From assembly GCA_037974335.1 (NCBI GenBank), contig CM075760.1:47636138-47700137 (forward strand): DNA of 64,000 bases, in the 5' to 3' direction. The position numbers were made by a program, and so were the translations under genes. The notes under the pieces are model-generated. The model saw only the letters and a list, made by a program, of their open reading frames with translations, had not been told where the DNA came from and made no database searches. Positions 11,455-22,849 of this stretch are shown piece after piece. The stretch is from Prionace glauca. Lineage: Eukaryota; Chordata; Chondrichthyes; Carcharhiniformes; Carcharhinidae. How positions within the stretch are numbered: position 1 is the first letter of the stretch; each line of letters opens with the position of its first letter.

Positions 11455-12005
11455 AGCAAATTACTGCAGATCTGGAATCTGGAATCTGAAACCAAAAGAG
11501 AAAATTCTGGAAAATCTCAGCAGGTCTGGTAGCATGTAAGGAGAGGAAAGAGCTGACATTCCGACTCTAGATGACCCTTTGACAATGCTAAAAGGCATTA
11601 AATAGGGGGATATTTATACTGCAGGGTAAGGGACTGACCGATGAGTCATAGACACAGAAACTAGAGGAAAAGGCTGCTAACGGCAGTCCATAGACAGAAT
11701 AACGGGTGTGAATGGCCTAATGGCAGAGAAGCTGAAATCAGAGAGTAAGCTGTGCCAGATGAAAATGGGGGGATTGGGGGGAGAATGGGTGGGAGAGAGG
11801 TAATATTTAGAAAAAGGGGAAGCACAGGAGTTTCTATGGCAATGACTCGTCTTTCATTCCCTCACCCTGCATATGAATATTTCCCACTTTCTAGGCCTTT
11901 CAGCTTTGACAAAGGGTCATCACGACTTGAAACATCAGGTCTTTTCTGTCCTTATAGATACTGCCAGACCTGCCAAGATTTTCCAGCATTTTCTCTTTTG
12001 GTTCC
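11455..12005. mobile_element. Non-autonomous element with ~130-bp terminal inverted repeats
   Basis: The left end (about 11475-11595: 'tctgaaaccaaaagagaaaa', 'ctggaaaatctcagcaggtc', 'tgaccctttgacaatgct') is inverted at the right end (about 11890-12005: 'ctttgacaaagggtcatcac', 'ccagacctgccaagattttc', 'cagcattttctcttttggtt'). The interior has no transposase, so it looks like a MITE or fold-back element. Single ends occur at 35808-35930, 42850-42975, 47720-47757 and 57250-57372. Confidence 0.7.
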
Positions 12006-12172
12006 AAAGATATGTAGATTAGGTTGATTGACCATAATAAATTGGCCACAGTGTCAGGGGATTAGCGGGTAAGTATGTGGAGTTGCAGGAATAGGTCCTC
12101 AGTGGGATTGTGGTTGGTACAGACTCGGTGGGCCGAATGACCTTCTTCTGCACTGTAGGGATTCTATCCTTG
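12006..12172 (+). mobile_element. SINE 3' portion
   Basis: It begins in the body ('aggttgattgaccataataa') and ends with 'gggccgaatgaccttcttct' 'gcactgtagggattctat'. The tRNA-like head is missing. Confidence 0.6.
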
Positions 12173-12424
12173 GATTAGGGTATAATGAAAAGTATTGTTT
12201 TTTGCATGCTCTCGAGGCAAATCATACTGTACATAGAAAAGGAAAGGAGAGGGTAGAATAATGTAGTGTAACAGTCATATATATTTCCAGTGATGCAATC
12301 ATTACAGCACAGAAGAAATCCATTTGGCAACTCAAATCCATGGCAACTCTCTGTAGAGCAATTCAGACCATTCCATTCTCCCTCTATATCTTTATTCTCC
12401 TGAGTTTCATGTCACAAATAGGCA

Positions 12425-12925
12425 GTCTTGATGATGATGTGGATGTTATTCGGTGCGCCTTGTTTTCCAACAAGGTGGATACACACGGTGGGTCGTGTGA
12501 GGGCTGCTCTTGGGTGTTGCATCAAGAGTTGCCTCGTGCTTCATGTCGTTAGTGTGTGCTTAAACTGGACCATCTGAGTGGCAACACGACAGCTCAGTGA
12601 CTATCATTGTTTGCTGTGCAGATACATGGATTTGGGCCGGTGTCTGTGGGAGTTTGCACATTCTCTCCGTGCTTGCTTGGGTTTTCTCCGGATGCTCCGG
12701 TTTCCTCCCACACCCCCAAAAACGTGCTTTTAGCTGATTGGTGTAACAAATTGTCCCTAAATTAGCCTTCCCTCAATCTGGTTATCGTTCCTTTATTCTG
12801 GAGTCCAATAGGTGTAGACAAAGATCAGAGGGAGAAGAGGGAACTCAGAATGTTAAAATGGCAGCGCGGGCTTGTTGGGCCGAAGGGCCTGTTTCCCGTG
12901 CTGTGTTGTTCTTTGTTCTTTGTGT
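12425..12925 (+). mobile_element. CR1-like LINE (F4) 3'UTR-only copy
   Basis: It matches 18050-18499 from the F4 LINE 3'UTR: 'cacacggtgggtcgtg', 'gggctgctcttgg', 'acagctcagtgactatcatt', 'ggttttctccggatgctccg' and 'gggccgaagggcctgtttcc'. It ends in the (TTCTTTG) tail at 12925. Extremely 5'-truncated. 12173-12424 shows nothing recognised apart from a short repeat-like stretch. Confidence 0.8.
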
Positions 12926-13497
12926 GGCTGGAAGCTCACCTTGGAGTGAAATATTTCACTCCAAGACAGTTGCCAGGAAGAAGGATAGATTTGCTGGTGA
13001 GGGAAATGAAGTTGTATAGGGAACTGAAATCAATGGGTTCAGTCTTCCCAGTATTTATATGGAAGAAATTTCTGTTCTTTTAGTAGTGGATGTCAGACAA
13101 GTTAGAATGGTGTGTGAGTTAGAAGGGAGCTTGGAGGTGATGGTGTTCACACCTACCTGCTACCTTGGTCCTTACAGATGATGGAGATTGAGAGTTTGGG
13201 GGATTCTGTCAAAGTTCCTGTTGAGTTTAGATGTTTGAAATCGCTCTCCTTTGCCACTGCCTCTCCCACTTCTCTCTGTCACCTCACACAGTGCCCAGAT
13301 TCTTGTGTAGCCCCAGCCCAGGTGGCACATACCCATCCCTGAAGGACTTTAGTGAACCAGTTGGGTTTTTATGACAATTCAGAAGCTTTTATGTTTATCT
13401 TTTCCTCACTCCCACAAAATATCAGACTCAATCAGCTCAATTTCACTACTTGCTTTTGTGGGTTCTTTCTCACTCCCTTTTCCCTGTTTTAAATCAG

Positions 13498-14313
13498 TTT
13501 GATCGGGTGTTAGAAGAGGAGGATTTGCAGTGGGGAAACGAAAACCAAACATGGTATCTGAACCTGATGGAGTTGGCCAAGTTATTGTAACCTGAACATT
13601 GTGTTTTGAATATAGAAGAAAAATGCACCATTGACAGTGGGGAGAAACTGTACACGTGTTCTGTGTGTGGACAAGACTTCAACCAACCATCCAGCCTTTT
13701 GGAACATAATTGCAGTCAGAACAAGGAGATGGCATGGAAATGTGGGGACTGTGGGAAGGAATTCAAATACCCATCACAGCTGGAAACTCATCGACGCAGT
13801 CACACCGGGGAGAGGCCATTCACCTGCTCCCGATGCGGGAGGGGATTCATTCAGTCATCCAGCTTGCGTATACACCAAAGGATTCACACTAAGGAGAGGC
13901 CGTTCACCTGCTGTGTGTGCGGGAAGGGCTTCAATCAGTCATTCAATCTCACATTACACCAGCGAGTTCACACTGGGGAGAGGCCGTTCACTTGCTCCCA
14001 GTGTGGGAAGGGATTCACCCAGCCGGCCAATCTAGCGAAACACCAGCGAATTCACACGGAGGACAGACCATTCACCTGCCCCGTATGTGGGAAGAAATTC
14101 AAGGAGTCATCCAACCGAGCAAAACACCAGCGAGTTCACACTGGGGAGAGGCCGTTCACCTGCTCCCAGTGTGAGAAGGGATTCACTCACTCAGCCAATC
14201 TGCTGAGACACCAGCGGGTTCACACTGGGGAGAAGCCATACATCTGCTGTGTGTGTGGGAAGGGATTCAGTCAGTCGTCCACTCTGCTGACACACCAGCG
14301 GATTCACAAGTAA
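13498..14313 (+). CDS. C2H2 zinc-finger protein terminal exon (locus 3)
   Basis: The exon begins at acceptor 'ctgttttaaatcag|TTTGATCGG' (13497/13498), aligned with the exon starts of loci 1 and 2. Eight fingers are in one frame: YTCSVC...HNC (degenerate last zinc ligand), WKCGDC, FTCSRC, FTCCVC, FTCSQC, FTCPVC, FTCSQC, YICCVC, ending HQRIHK-stop at 14313. Where locus 1 has its start (AACATGGAAGG), this exon has AATATAGAAGA, so the family ATG is lost. A TAA at 13588-13590 is in frame upstream. The first usable in-frame ATG is 13729 (MAWKCGDC), giving 194 aa and seven intact fingers. Likely a nuclear DNA-binding protein if translated. No KRAB-type domain is seen; 5' exons are unplaced, though the shared promoter at 10.5-11.1 kb is 2.4 kb upstream. 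Confidence 0.75.
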
Positions 14314-14483
14314 CAATTGCGATTGGATTTTGCTGTTTTTCATATTGAGACTGAGCCGCATTTCTTTGGGTCTGTTTCTGCTGGATTGAAAAATAACCCC
14401 AGTTCTGTTACATAGAAACATGCGTAGAAAATAGAATCAGGAATAGGCCATTTGGCCCTTCGAGCCTGCCCCACCGTTCAGGA

Positions 14484-17400
14484 TTAGAACATAGAACATA
14501 GAACATTACAGCGCAGAACAGGCCCTTCGGCCCACGATGTTGCGCCGACCAGTTACAAAAACAATGACCCACTAGCCTATACCAATCCCTTTTCGTCCAT
14601 AAACCTATCCACAGATCTCTTAAACGCCCCCAAACTAGGCGCATTTACAACTGCAGCAGGTAGGGCACTCCAATCCTTCACCACCTGCTGGGTAAAGAAC
14701 CTACCCCTGACATCCGTCCTGTAGCTACCCCCCCTTAATTTAAAGCCATGCCCCCTCGTGCTAGCTTTCTCCATCCGAGGAAAAAGGCTATCGCTGTCCA
14801 CCCTATCTAAACCTCTAATCATCTTGTATGTTTCAATAAGATCCCCTCTTAGCCACCTTCTTTCCAACGAAAACAACCCCAAATCCCTCAGTCTCTCCTC
14901 ATAGGACCTCCCCACCATACCAGGCAACATCCTAGTAAACCTCCTCTGCACCCTCTCCAAAGCCTCCACATCCTTCCTGTAATGTGGGGACCAGAACTGC
15001 ACTCCAAGTGCAACAGTACTTCAAGTGCGGCCGCACCAGAGTAGTGTACAGCTGCAACATGACGCTGCGACTCTTAAATTCAATCCCCCTACCAATAAAC
15101 GCCAAGACACCGTGTGCCTTCTTAACAACCTTATCTACTTGATTCCCAACTTTCAGGGATCTATGTACACATACACCTAGATCCCTCTGCTCATCCACAC
15201 TATTCAAAGTCCTCCCGTTAGCCCTATACTCAACACATCTGTTGCTCCTACCGAAGTTAATTACCTCACACTTCTCCGCATTAAACTCCATCCGCCACGT
15301 CTCGGCCCAGCTCTGCAACCTATCTAAGTCTCCCTGCAGACTATGACACCCTTCCTCATAATCTACCACACCTCGACTTTGGTGTCATCAGCAAATTTAC
15401 TAATCCACCCAACTATACCCTCATCCAGATCATTAATAAAGATTACAAACAGCAGTGGCCCCAAAACAGATCCCTGAGGCACACCACTCATAACCGAACT
15501 CCATGATGAATATTTACCATCAACCACCACCCTCTGTCTCCTATCTGATAGCCAATTTCTGATCCAAATTCCTAGATTACCCACAATCCCATACATCTGC
15601 ATTTTCTGCAGAAGCCTACCATGGTGAACCTTATCGAACGCCTTACTAAAATCCATATATACCACATCCACTGCCTTGCCCCTATCCACCTCTTTGGTCA
15701 CCTTATCAAAAAACTCAATAAGGTTAGTAAGGCACGACCTACCCGCTACAAAACCATGCTGACTATTTCTAATCAATTCATTACACTCCAAATAACTATA
15801 AATCCTATCCCTAATAATATTTTCTAAAACCTTGCCCACAACAGAAGTAAGACTCACCGGTCTATAATTCCCAAAAAAGTCTCTGTTCCCCTTCTTAAAC
15901 AATGGGATAACATTCGCTATCCTCCAATCCTCTGGGACTACACCAGAGACCAATGACGACCTGAAGATCAGAGCCAGAGGCTCTGCAATCACCTCTCTAG
16001 CCTCCCAGAGAATCCTAGGGTAGATCCCATCCAGACCAGGGGACTTATCTATTTTCAACTCCTCAAGAATATCCAGCACATCCCCCTTATCAACTGCAAT
16101 ACTGTCTATTTTACACCCCTGCAACCCAGTGTCCTCCTCAGCTATATTCATGTCCCCCTGCGTGAACACCGAAGAGAAATATTGGTTCAATGCTTCTCCA
16201 ATCTCCTCCGGTTCCACACACAACTTCCCTCTGCTGTCTGTAACTGGCCCTAATCTTGCCCTGACCAACCTTCTATTCTTGACATACCTATAGAACGCCT
16301 TAGGATTCTCCTTAATCCTATCAGCCAAAGTCTTCTCATGTCCTCTTTTAGCCCTTCTTAACTCACTCTTCAACTCCCTCCTAGCCAATCTAAAGCTTTC
16401 TAGTGCACTACCCGAGCCCTCAAATCTCATCCGAACATAAGCCTCCTTTTTCTTTTTAACATCGACTCAACTCTTTTAATGCACCACGGTTCCCTAGATC
16501 TACCAATTCCTCCATGCCTGACAGGGACATACCTATCAAGGACTCGCAGTAGCTGCTCCTTGAAAAAACTCCACATTTCGGACGTTCCCAGTACCTGTAA
16601 TCTCCTAGTCCAATCTATGCTTCCTAATTCACTCCTAATAGCCTCATAATTTGTTCAAAAAAGGCAGTAGGGATAACCCTGGGAATTATAGACCGGTGAG
16701 TTTGACGTCGGTGGTAGGGAAGTTAATGGAAAAAATACTTAGGGGTAGGATGTATGAGCATTTGGAGCGTTGCAATCTGATTAGGGATACGCAACATGGC
16801 TTTGTTAGAGGGAGGTCTTGCCTTACGAATCTGGTGGAATTCTTTGAGGAGGTGACAAAAACGGTTGACGATGGGAGAACCGTTGATGTAATCTATATGG
16901 ATTTCAGTAAGGCGTTTGACAAAGTCCCTCACGGTAGGCTGGTAGAAAAGGTTAAGGCGCATGGGATACGAGGCCAGGTAGCTAGGTGGATTGAGAACTG
17001 ATTGGGAAATAGGAGACAGAGGGTAGCTGTGGAAGGGACCTTGTCGGGCTGGAGGCCAGTGACCAGTGGTGTGCCGCAGGGCTCAGTACTGGGACCTCTC
17101 CTCTTTGTAGTCTACATAAATGACTTGGAAGAGGGCGTAGGTGGTGTGATTAGCAAGTTTGCTGATGACACCAAGATGGCAGGGTTGGCGGGTACGGAAC
17201 TGGATTGTCAGGTGATACAACAGGATATAGATAGGCTGGTGCAGTGGGCAGATAGGTGGCAGATGGCATTTAATCCTGACAAATGCGAGGTGATGCATTT
17301 TGGACGGAATAATGCAGAGAGGAGCTATGAGATTAAAGGGAGGCCGATTAGGAGTATAGACATACAGAGGGACCTGGGAGTGCAGGTTCACAAATCCATG

Positions 17401-18815
17401 AAGGTTGCATCACAAGTGGAGAAGGTTGTTAGGAAGGCTTATGGGATGTTGGCCTTTATAGGAAGGGGCATAGAGTATAAAAGCTGCTGTCTAATGCTTC
17501 AGTTGTACAGAACGTTGGTTAGACCGCATTTGGAGTACTGCGTCCAGTTCTGGTCACCTTACTACCGGAAGGACGTGGAGTCTCTGGAAAGGGTGCAGAG
17601 GAGGTTTACCAGGATGTTGCCTGGCATGGGGGGACTGGGTTACGAGGAGAGGTTGAAGAAACTGGGACTATTCTCCTTGGAAAGGCGGAGATTGAGAGGG
17701 GACATGATAGAAGTATATAAGATAATGAAGGGAATGGATAGAGTTAATAGTGAGAGACTGCTCCCTAGACTAGATACAAACACGAGAGGTCATCATTTAA
17801 GGGTGAGGGGGGAGAGGTATAATTTGGAGGTGAGAAGAAGGTTCTTTACGCAGAGAGTTGTAGGGGTCTGGAGCGCGCTACCGAGTAGGGTGGTGGAGGC
17901 AGGAACATTGGACTCGTTTAAGATGCAGTTAGATAGGCACATGAGTGAAACGAGAATGGAGGGATATGGTAGGGGATATTAAATAGGGTTAAACCTCGGG
18001 AGACACCGGAAAGGCAGGCTGTAAGATTAATATTTTTGACTTTATTCCACAGGTGGAGGTCCACCTCGTGTCAAACGAGGGACATTCACACGGCGGGTCG
18101 TGCCTGGGCTGCTCTTGGAAGTTCCAGGAGTGGCCTAGGACTTCGTGTCGGTGTGTGTGCTTGATCCTGGACCGGTAGATGGGCGCCGCAACAGCTCAGT
18201 GACTAGCACTGCTGGCTGTGCAGACACATGGATTTGGGCCTGTGTCTGTGGGAGTTTGAGCATTCTCCCTGTGGTTGCGTGGGTTTCCTCCGGGCGCTCC
18301 GGTTTCCTCCCACACCCCAAAAATGTGCTCTGAGGCTAATCGGTTTTTACCAAATTGACACTATTTCTTCCCTGAATCTGACTGAGTAGGGTTCCATTCA
18401 TAGATATGCAGGGTAGAATAGGTGCAGGGTGATGTGGCGGCGCGGGCTCGTTGGGCCGAAGGGCCTGTTTCCCGTGCTGGATTGTTCTTTGTTCTTTGTA
18501 TAATTACCCTTACCCCAGCTAAAACTACTGACCCGAGGTTCATGCCTATCCCTTCCCATCACTAAGGTGAACGTAACCGAATTATGGTCACTATCACCAA
18601 AGTGCACACCAACTTCCAAGTCTGGGACCTGGTCTGGCTCATTTCCCAGCAGCAAATCCAATATAGCCTCACCTCTAGTTGGCCTATCTACATACTGAGT
18701 CAAAAAACCTTCCTGCACGCTTTGTACAAACACTGACCCCTCTAACGAGCTAGAACCATAGCAATTCCATCAATATTCGCAAAGTTAAAGTCCCCCATAA
18801 CAATTACCCTATTAC
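14484..18815 (-). mobile_element. CR1-like LINE (F2), long copy interrupted by an F4 LINE
   Basis: Minus-strand segments are 14484-16651 and 18506-18815. From the 5' side: endonuclease part '[13 protein letters not shown]', 'GFLTQYVDRPTRGEAILDLL' and 'SDHNSVTFTL'; a linker 'NYEAIRSELGSIDW'; then the RT at 16430-14577 ('[13 protein letters not shown]', '[13 protein letters not shown]', '[13 protein letters not shown]', '[10 protein letters not shown]', '[10 protein letters not shown]'). The C-terminal region follows in shifted frames. The 3' end at 14484 carries (TTCTATG)n. Coding is interrupted by a few frameshifts. The F4 element at 16652-18499 splits it and leaves a 6-bp duplication ATAATT (16646-16651, 18500-18505). 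Confidence 0.9.
16652..18499 (+). mobile_element. CR1-like LINE (F4), 5'-truncated, inserted in the F2 LINE
   Basis: It starts within the RT ('[20 protein letters not shown]'). '[14 protein letters not shown]', '[10 protein letters not shown]' and '[11 protein letters not shown]' are intact in two open segments (16651-17001, 17002-17982) separated by one in-frame stop in 'WIEN-stop-LGNRRQ'. The C-terminal region ends 'HMSETRMEGYGRGY'. The 3'UTR of about 510 bp contains a SINE-like module ('acagctcagtgactagcact' to 'ggtttcctcccacacc') and ends with (TTCTTTG)n at 18499. Confidence 0.9.
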
Positions 18816-18853
18816 TTTCACATTATCACGGTTGATCATCAAAATCAATATCC

Positions 18854-19482
18854 TGAACGTGTTACAACTGTACAAAACTCTGGTGCGGCCGCACTTGGAG
18901 TATTGCGTACAGTTCTGGTCGCCACATTATAAGAAAGATGTGGAGGCATTGGAAAGGGTGCAGAGGAGGTTTACCAGGATGTTGCCTGGTATGGTTGGAA
19001 GGTCTTATGAGGAAAGGCTGAGGGACTTGAGGTTATTTTCATTGGAGAGAAGAAGGTTACGAGGTGAGAAGAAGGTAGAGGATGTTTCGAGAGTAGCCTA
19101 GTACGTCGCGTCTTTTGTGTATGCTTAAAACTGGACCAGCAGATGGGCACCACAACAGCTCAGTGACTATCACTGTTTGCTGTGCAGATACATGGATTTG
19201 GGCCAGTTTCTGTGCGAGTTTGCGCATTCTCCCCGTGCTTGCGTGGGTTTCCTCCGGGTGCTCCAGTTTCCTCCCACACCCCAAAGATGTGCTCTTAGGC
19301 TGATTGGTGTAACAAATTGTCCCTAAATTATTCTCCCCTGACTCTGGTTTCCAATGGGGGTACCATAAGCATAGACATGGGTCGAGGGAGGTGTAGGAAA
19401 AACACATTGTTAAGATGGCGGTGTGGGCTCGTTGGGCCAAAGGGCCTGTTTCCCATGCTGTGTTGTTCTTTGTTCAGCGCTA
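18854..19482 (+). mobile_element. Chimeric LINE copy: F2-like coding end joined to F4 3'UTR
   Basis: 18854-19075 encodes the F2-like '[20 protein letters not shown]', '[20 protein letters not shown]' and '[11 protein letters not shown]'. At about 19080 it switches to the F4 3'UTR ('ctggaccagcagatgggcac', 'gggttcttt' tail to 19482), skipping the rest of the coding region. Either a template-switch chimera or two adjoining insertions. Confidence 0.7.
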
Positions 19483-19970
19483 ACCCACTGTGTCACTGTG
19501 CCCCCAGGAATCAAACCTGGGTCTCTGCAACTACGTGGCAGCAGTGCTAACCCACTGTGTCACTGTGCCCCCGGGAATCGAACCAGGGTCTCTGCAACTG
19601 CGTGGCAGCAGTGCTAACCCACTGTGCCCCCGGGAATCGAACCTGGGTCTCTGCAACTGCGTGGCAGCAGTGCTAACCCACTGTGTCACTGTGCTCCCGG
19701 GAATTGAACCTGGGCCACTGCAACTACGTGGCAGCAGTGCTAACCCACTTTGTCACTGTGCCCCCGGGAATCGAACCTGGGTCTCTGCAACTACGTGGTG
19801 GCAGTGCTAACCCACTGTGTCACTGTGCCCCCGGGAATCGAACCTGGGCCACTGCAACTACGTGGCAGCAGTGCTAACCCACTTTGTCACTGTGCCCCCG
19901 GGAATCGAACCTGGGTCTCTGCAACTACGTGGTGGCAGTGCTAACCCACTGTGTCACTGTGCCACCCCAA
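19483..19970 (-). repeat. 67-bp minisatellite built from a tRNA-like SINE head
   Basis: There are seven units (period 67; one unit of about 58). On the minus strand each unit reads 'gtgacacagtgggttagcac' 'tgctgccac', about 20 nt of spacer, then 'cccaggttcgattcccgggg'. These are the A-box-like and B-box-like Pol III promoter parts of the SINE head seen at 63757-64000. B-box-like cores are at about 19508, 19575, 19633, 19699, 19766, 19833 and 19900. Confidence 0.9.
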
Positions 19971-19984
19971 AATTGTCGATTACT

Positions 19985-20152
19985 CATTTCTCATCAATGT
20001 TTTTCACACTGATGAGAGACTGGGTTCAGGGGATCATTCCAGTTCACTGTATACCCAGTTCACACTGGGGACAGGGTCTTCTCACCTCGTAACCTTGTTC
20101 ATCTGCTTTGAGTTTGGGAAGAGATTCATTGTTTGGAGGTCGGATTTATAGT
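19985..20152 (+). pseudogene. Zinc-finger gene remnant
   Basis: Broken plus-strand frames give zinc-finger linker and finger debris: 'HTDERLGSGDHSSSLYTQFT', 'HWGQGLL' and 'FEFGKRFIVWRSDL'. These resemble H-T-D-E-R, H-T-G-x-x and C-x-F-G-K-R-F. No Cys-His set is complete. Confidence 0.55.
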
Positions 20153-20299
20153 GTCTAGTTTTTGGGGGTCACTGTGGGTGGTTTTCCCTTACTGATCATT
20201 ACATTTGTAAAGATGAAGACAGAATTTTAAGAAGGCGACAACAAGAACTCTCATCCTGTTCAACATGAAACTAAACTCACTGTTAATTCCTCCTCAGTA

Positions 20300-21290
20300 A
20301 CAATTTTTATAATAACTGAGAGAGGTTTAGGGCAGAGTTTACTGATACAAGGCCCAGATTGTAATAACTGAGAGAGATTTAGGACAGAGATTATTGATAC
20401 AAGGCCCAGATTGTAATAACTGAGAGAGATTTAGGGCAGAGATTACTGATACAAGGCCCAGATTGTAATAACTGAGAGAGGTTTAGGGCAGAGATTACTG
20501 ATAAAAGGCCCAGATTGTAATAACTGAGAGAGGTTTAGGGCAGAGATTACTGATACAATCCCAGATTGTAATAACTGAGAGAGGTTTAGGGCAGAGATTA
20601 CTGATACAAGGCCCAGATTGTAATAACTGAGAGAGGTTTAGGGCAGAGATTACTGATAAAAGGCCCAGATTGTAATAACTGAGAGAGGTTTTGGGCAGAG
20701 TTTACTGATACAAGGCCCAGATTGTAATAACTGAGAGAGGTTTAGGGCAGAGTTTACTGATGCAATCCCAAATTGTAATAACTGAGAGTGGTTTAGGGCA
20801 CAGATTACTGATACAAGGCCCAGATTGTAATAACTGAGAGAGGTTTAGGGCAGAGATTACTGATACAATCCCAGATTGTAATAACTGAGAGAGGTTTAGG
20901 GCAGAGATTACTGATACAATCCCAGATTGTAATAACTGAGAGAGGTTTAGGGCAGAGATTATTGATACAAGGCCCAGATTATAATAATTGAGAGAGGTTT
21001 AGGGCAGAGATTACTGATACAATCCCAGATTGTAATAACTGAGAGAGGTTTTGGGCAGAGATTACTGATACAAGGCCCAGACTGTAATAACTGAGAGAGG
21101 TTTAGGACAAAGATTACAGATACAAGACCCAGACTGTAATAACTGAGAGAGGTTTAGGGCAGAGATTACTGGTACAATCCCAGATTGTAATAACCGAGAG
21201 GCGTTCAGGGCAGAGATTACTGATAGAAGGCCTTGATTGTAATAACTGAGAGAGGTTTAGGGCAGGGTTTACTGATACAAATGTGCTGTC
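20300..21290. repeat. 52-bp minisatellite, about 19 copies
   Basis: The consensus unit begins 'attgtaataactgagagagg' and continues 'tttagggcagagattactga' 'tacaaggcccag'. A 51-bp variant replaces AAGGCCCAG with AATCCCAG and is interspersed with the 52-bp form. Copies differ by a few substitutions. Confidence 0.95.
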
Positions 21291-21425
21291 CTTACCCGGT
21301 CTGGCCTATATGTGACTCCAGATCCACAGTAATGTGGTTTACTCTGATCTGCCTCGGGAACCGAGAGAAGGGCAGTAAATGTTGGGCCAGCCAGTGTTGC
21401 CCATGTCCCATGAATGAATAAAAAT
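21288..21425. repeat. Dispersed shark repeat, fragment
   Basis: Same element and orientation as 1-142 ('ggtctggcctatatgtgact', 'agatccacagtaatgtggtt', ending 'cccatgaatgaataaaaa'). Confidence 0.6.
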
Positions 21426-21479
21426 CAAACCTTTCCATCTCACTCTCATTCCTCCTTCCTGATGCCTAACCAACATTTT

Positions 21480-22112
21480 ATATAATTCCAGCATAACCTC
21501 CCCACTCTTAAACACTGTGCCTCGGCTAATAAAGAAGTGAACCGTGAGTCTCCTTAACCACTTTATTCACCTGTCCTGTTACCTTAAGGGACCGGTGTAC
21601 ATGCACACCGAGCTCCCTCTGATTCTTGGAGCTTCCCAGGATCCTACTGTTCATCATGTAGTCCCTGGTCTTGTTAGCCCTGCCCGAGTGCATCACCTCA
21701 CACTGATCCCCATTGCCACGGATCCACCCGTCTCTATCCCCCTGTAATCTAAGGCTATCCTCCCCTTTTCCATCCGAACAATTCTCCTATCATCCACAAA
21801 TTTACTGATGAACGTCCTGCATTTAAGACTAAGTTATTTAAATAAACCACAAACAATAAGGGCCCCAACATCGATCCCTGTGGGACCCCACTGGATACAA
21901 GCTTTCAGTCTGAAAATCCCCCCTCCCAGTCACCATCACCCTCTGCTTCCTGCCACTCAGCCAATTCCGGATCCAATTTGACACTTTTACTTGGATCTCA
22001 TGGGATCTTAAATTCCCGATTAGTCTCCCATGTGGGACCTTGTCAAAAGCCCTGCTGAAGTCCAAGAAGACTACATCAGAAGCATTGCCCTCAAATACAC
22101 ATCTGGTCACTT
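21480..22112 (-). mobile_element. Old CR1-like LINE RT fragment
   Basis: The minus strand encodes 'DVVFLDFSRAFDKVPHGRLI', 'WIRNWLSGRKQRVMV' and a decayed 'GVPQGS'/'FADD' region. The 'RDLGVH' equivalent ('accggtgtacatgcacaccg') is at about 21590. Many frame breaks. Confidence 0.75.
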
Positions 22113-22114
22113 CT

Positions 22115-22250
22115 TTGAAAAAATGGTTCAGTTCTGGGATCCCCAGAATAGGAGGGATGTGGTAGAACTGGGAATGGTACAGAGGAGATTTACCATGATG
22201 TTACCTGGCCTGGAGAGTTTCAGTTCATTGACTCATAGAATTCTAAATTG
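22115..22250 (+). mobile_element. CR1-like LINE fragment
   Basis: It encodes 'VQFWDPQNRRDVVELGMVQR' and 'RFTMMLPGLESFS', the C-terminal LINE motif, opposite in orientation to the fragment at its left. Possibly a 5'-inverted part of the same insertion. Confidence 0.65.
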
Positions 22251-22364
22251 GTGACACTGGGCAGAGCAGCCTGATTTTTCCTGATGCCCCCCCCCCCTCA
22301 TCAAATTGAGTTAGAAATACCCCCACCTGTCCTGTGTTCCCCCAAAATACATTTGCCCCAGTGT

Positions 22365-22635
22365 CAGCATGGTGGGACAGTGGTTAACACTGCAGCCTCA
22401 CTGTGCTAGGGACCTGTGGGTCATTTGCACGTTGTCCCCGTGTCTGTGTGGGTTTTCTCCGGTTTCCTTCACCAGTCTGAAAGACATGCTGGGTTAGGGG
22501 GCATTGGGCCGTGCTTAAATTCCCCCTCAGTGTTACCCCAACAGGAATGTAGGGTCTAGGGGAATTCTCACAGTAACTTCATTGCATTGTTAATGTAAGC
22601 CGACTTACTAGTGACACTAATAAATAAACTTAAAC
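22365..22635 (+). mobile_element. tRNA-derived SINE
   Basis: Head 'ggtgggacagtggttaacac' 'tgcagcctcactgtgctagg' (A-box-like), a body with 'gtgtgggttttctccggttt', and tail 'cttactagtgacactaataa' 'ataaactt'. Shares its tail with the SINE at 4955-5235. Confidence 0.75.
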
Positions 22636-22849
22636 TGCAGGTCTCGGTGCTGCTGTGACAATGCACCCTCTTGTTCAAACACTCTGCAATGCTGAGACTG
22701 GGGAGAGGAGTGAACAACAGGGAGCAGCATTGCAGCTTCTCTCCCCCCATTGAAACTGGGATTGTTGCTCCATCTGCTGCACCTCCCCACCACATCCACT
22801 GGGGGGCAACCTGGACAATGGGCTGCAGGCAGACCTCACTGCGCCTGCG

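Noticed and set aside
20300-21290. CRISPR-like array
   Set aside because: Units are contiguous with no unique spacers, in a vertebrate genome; it is a minisatellite.
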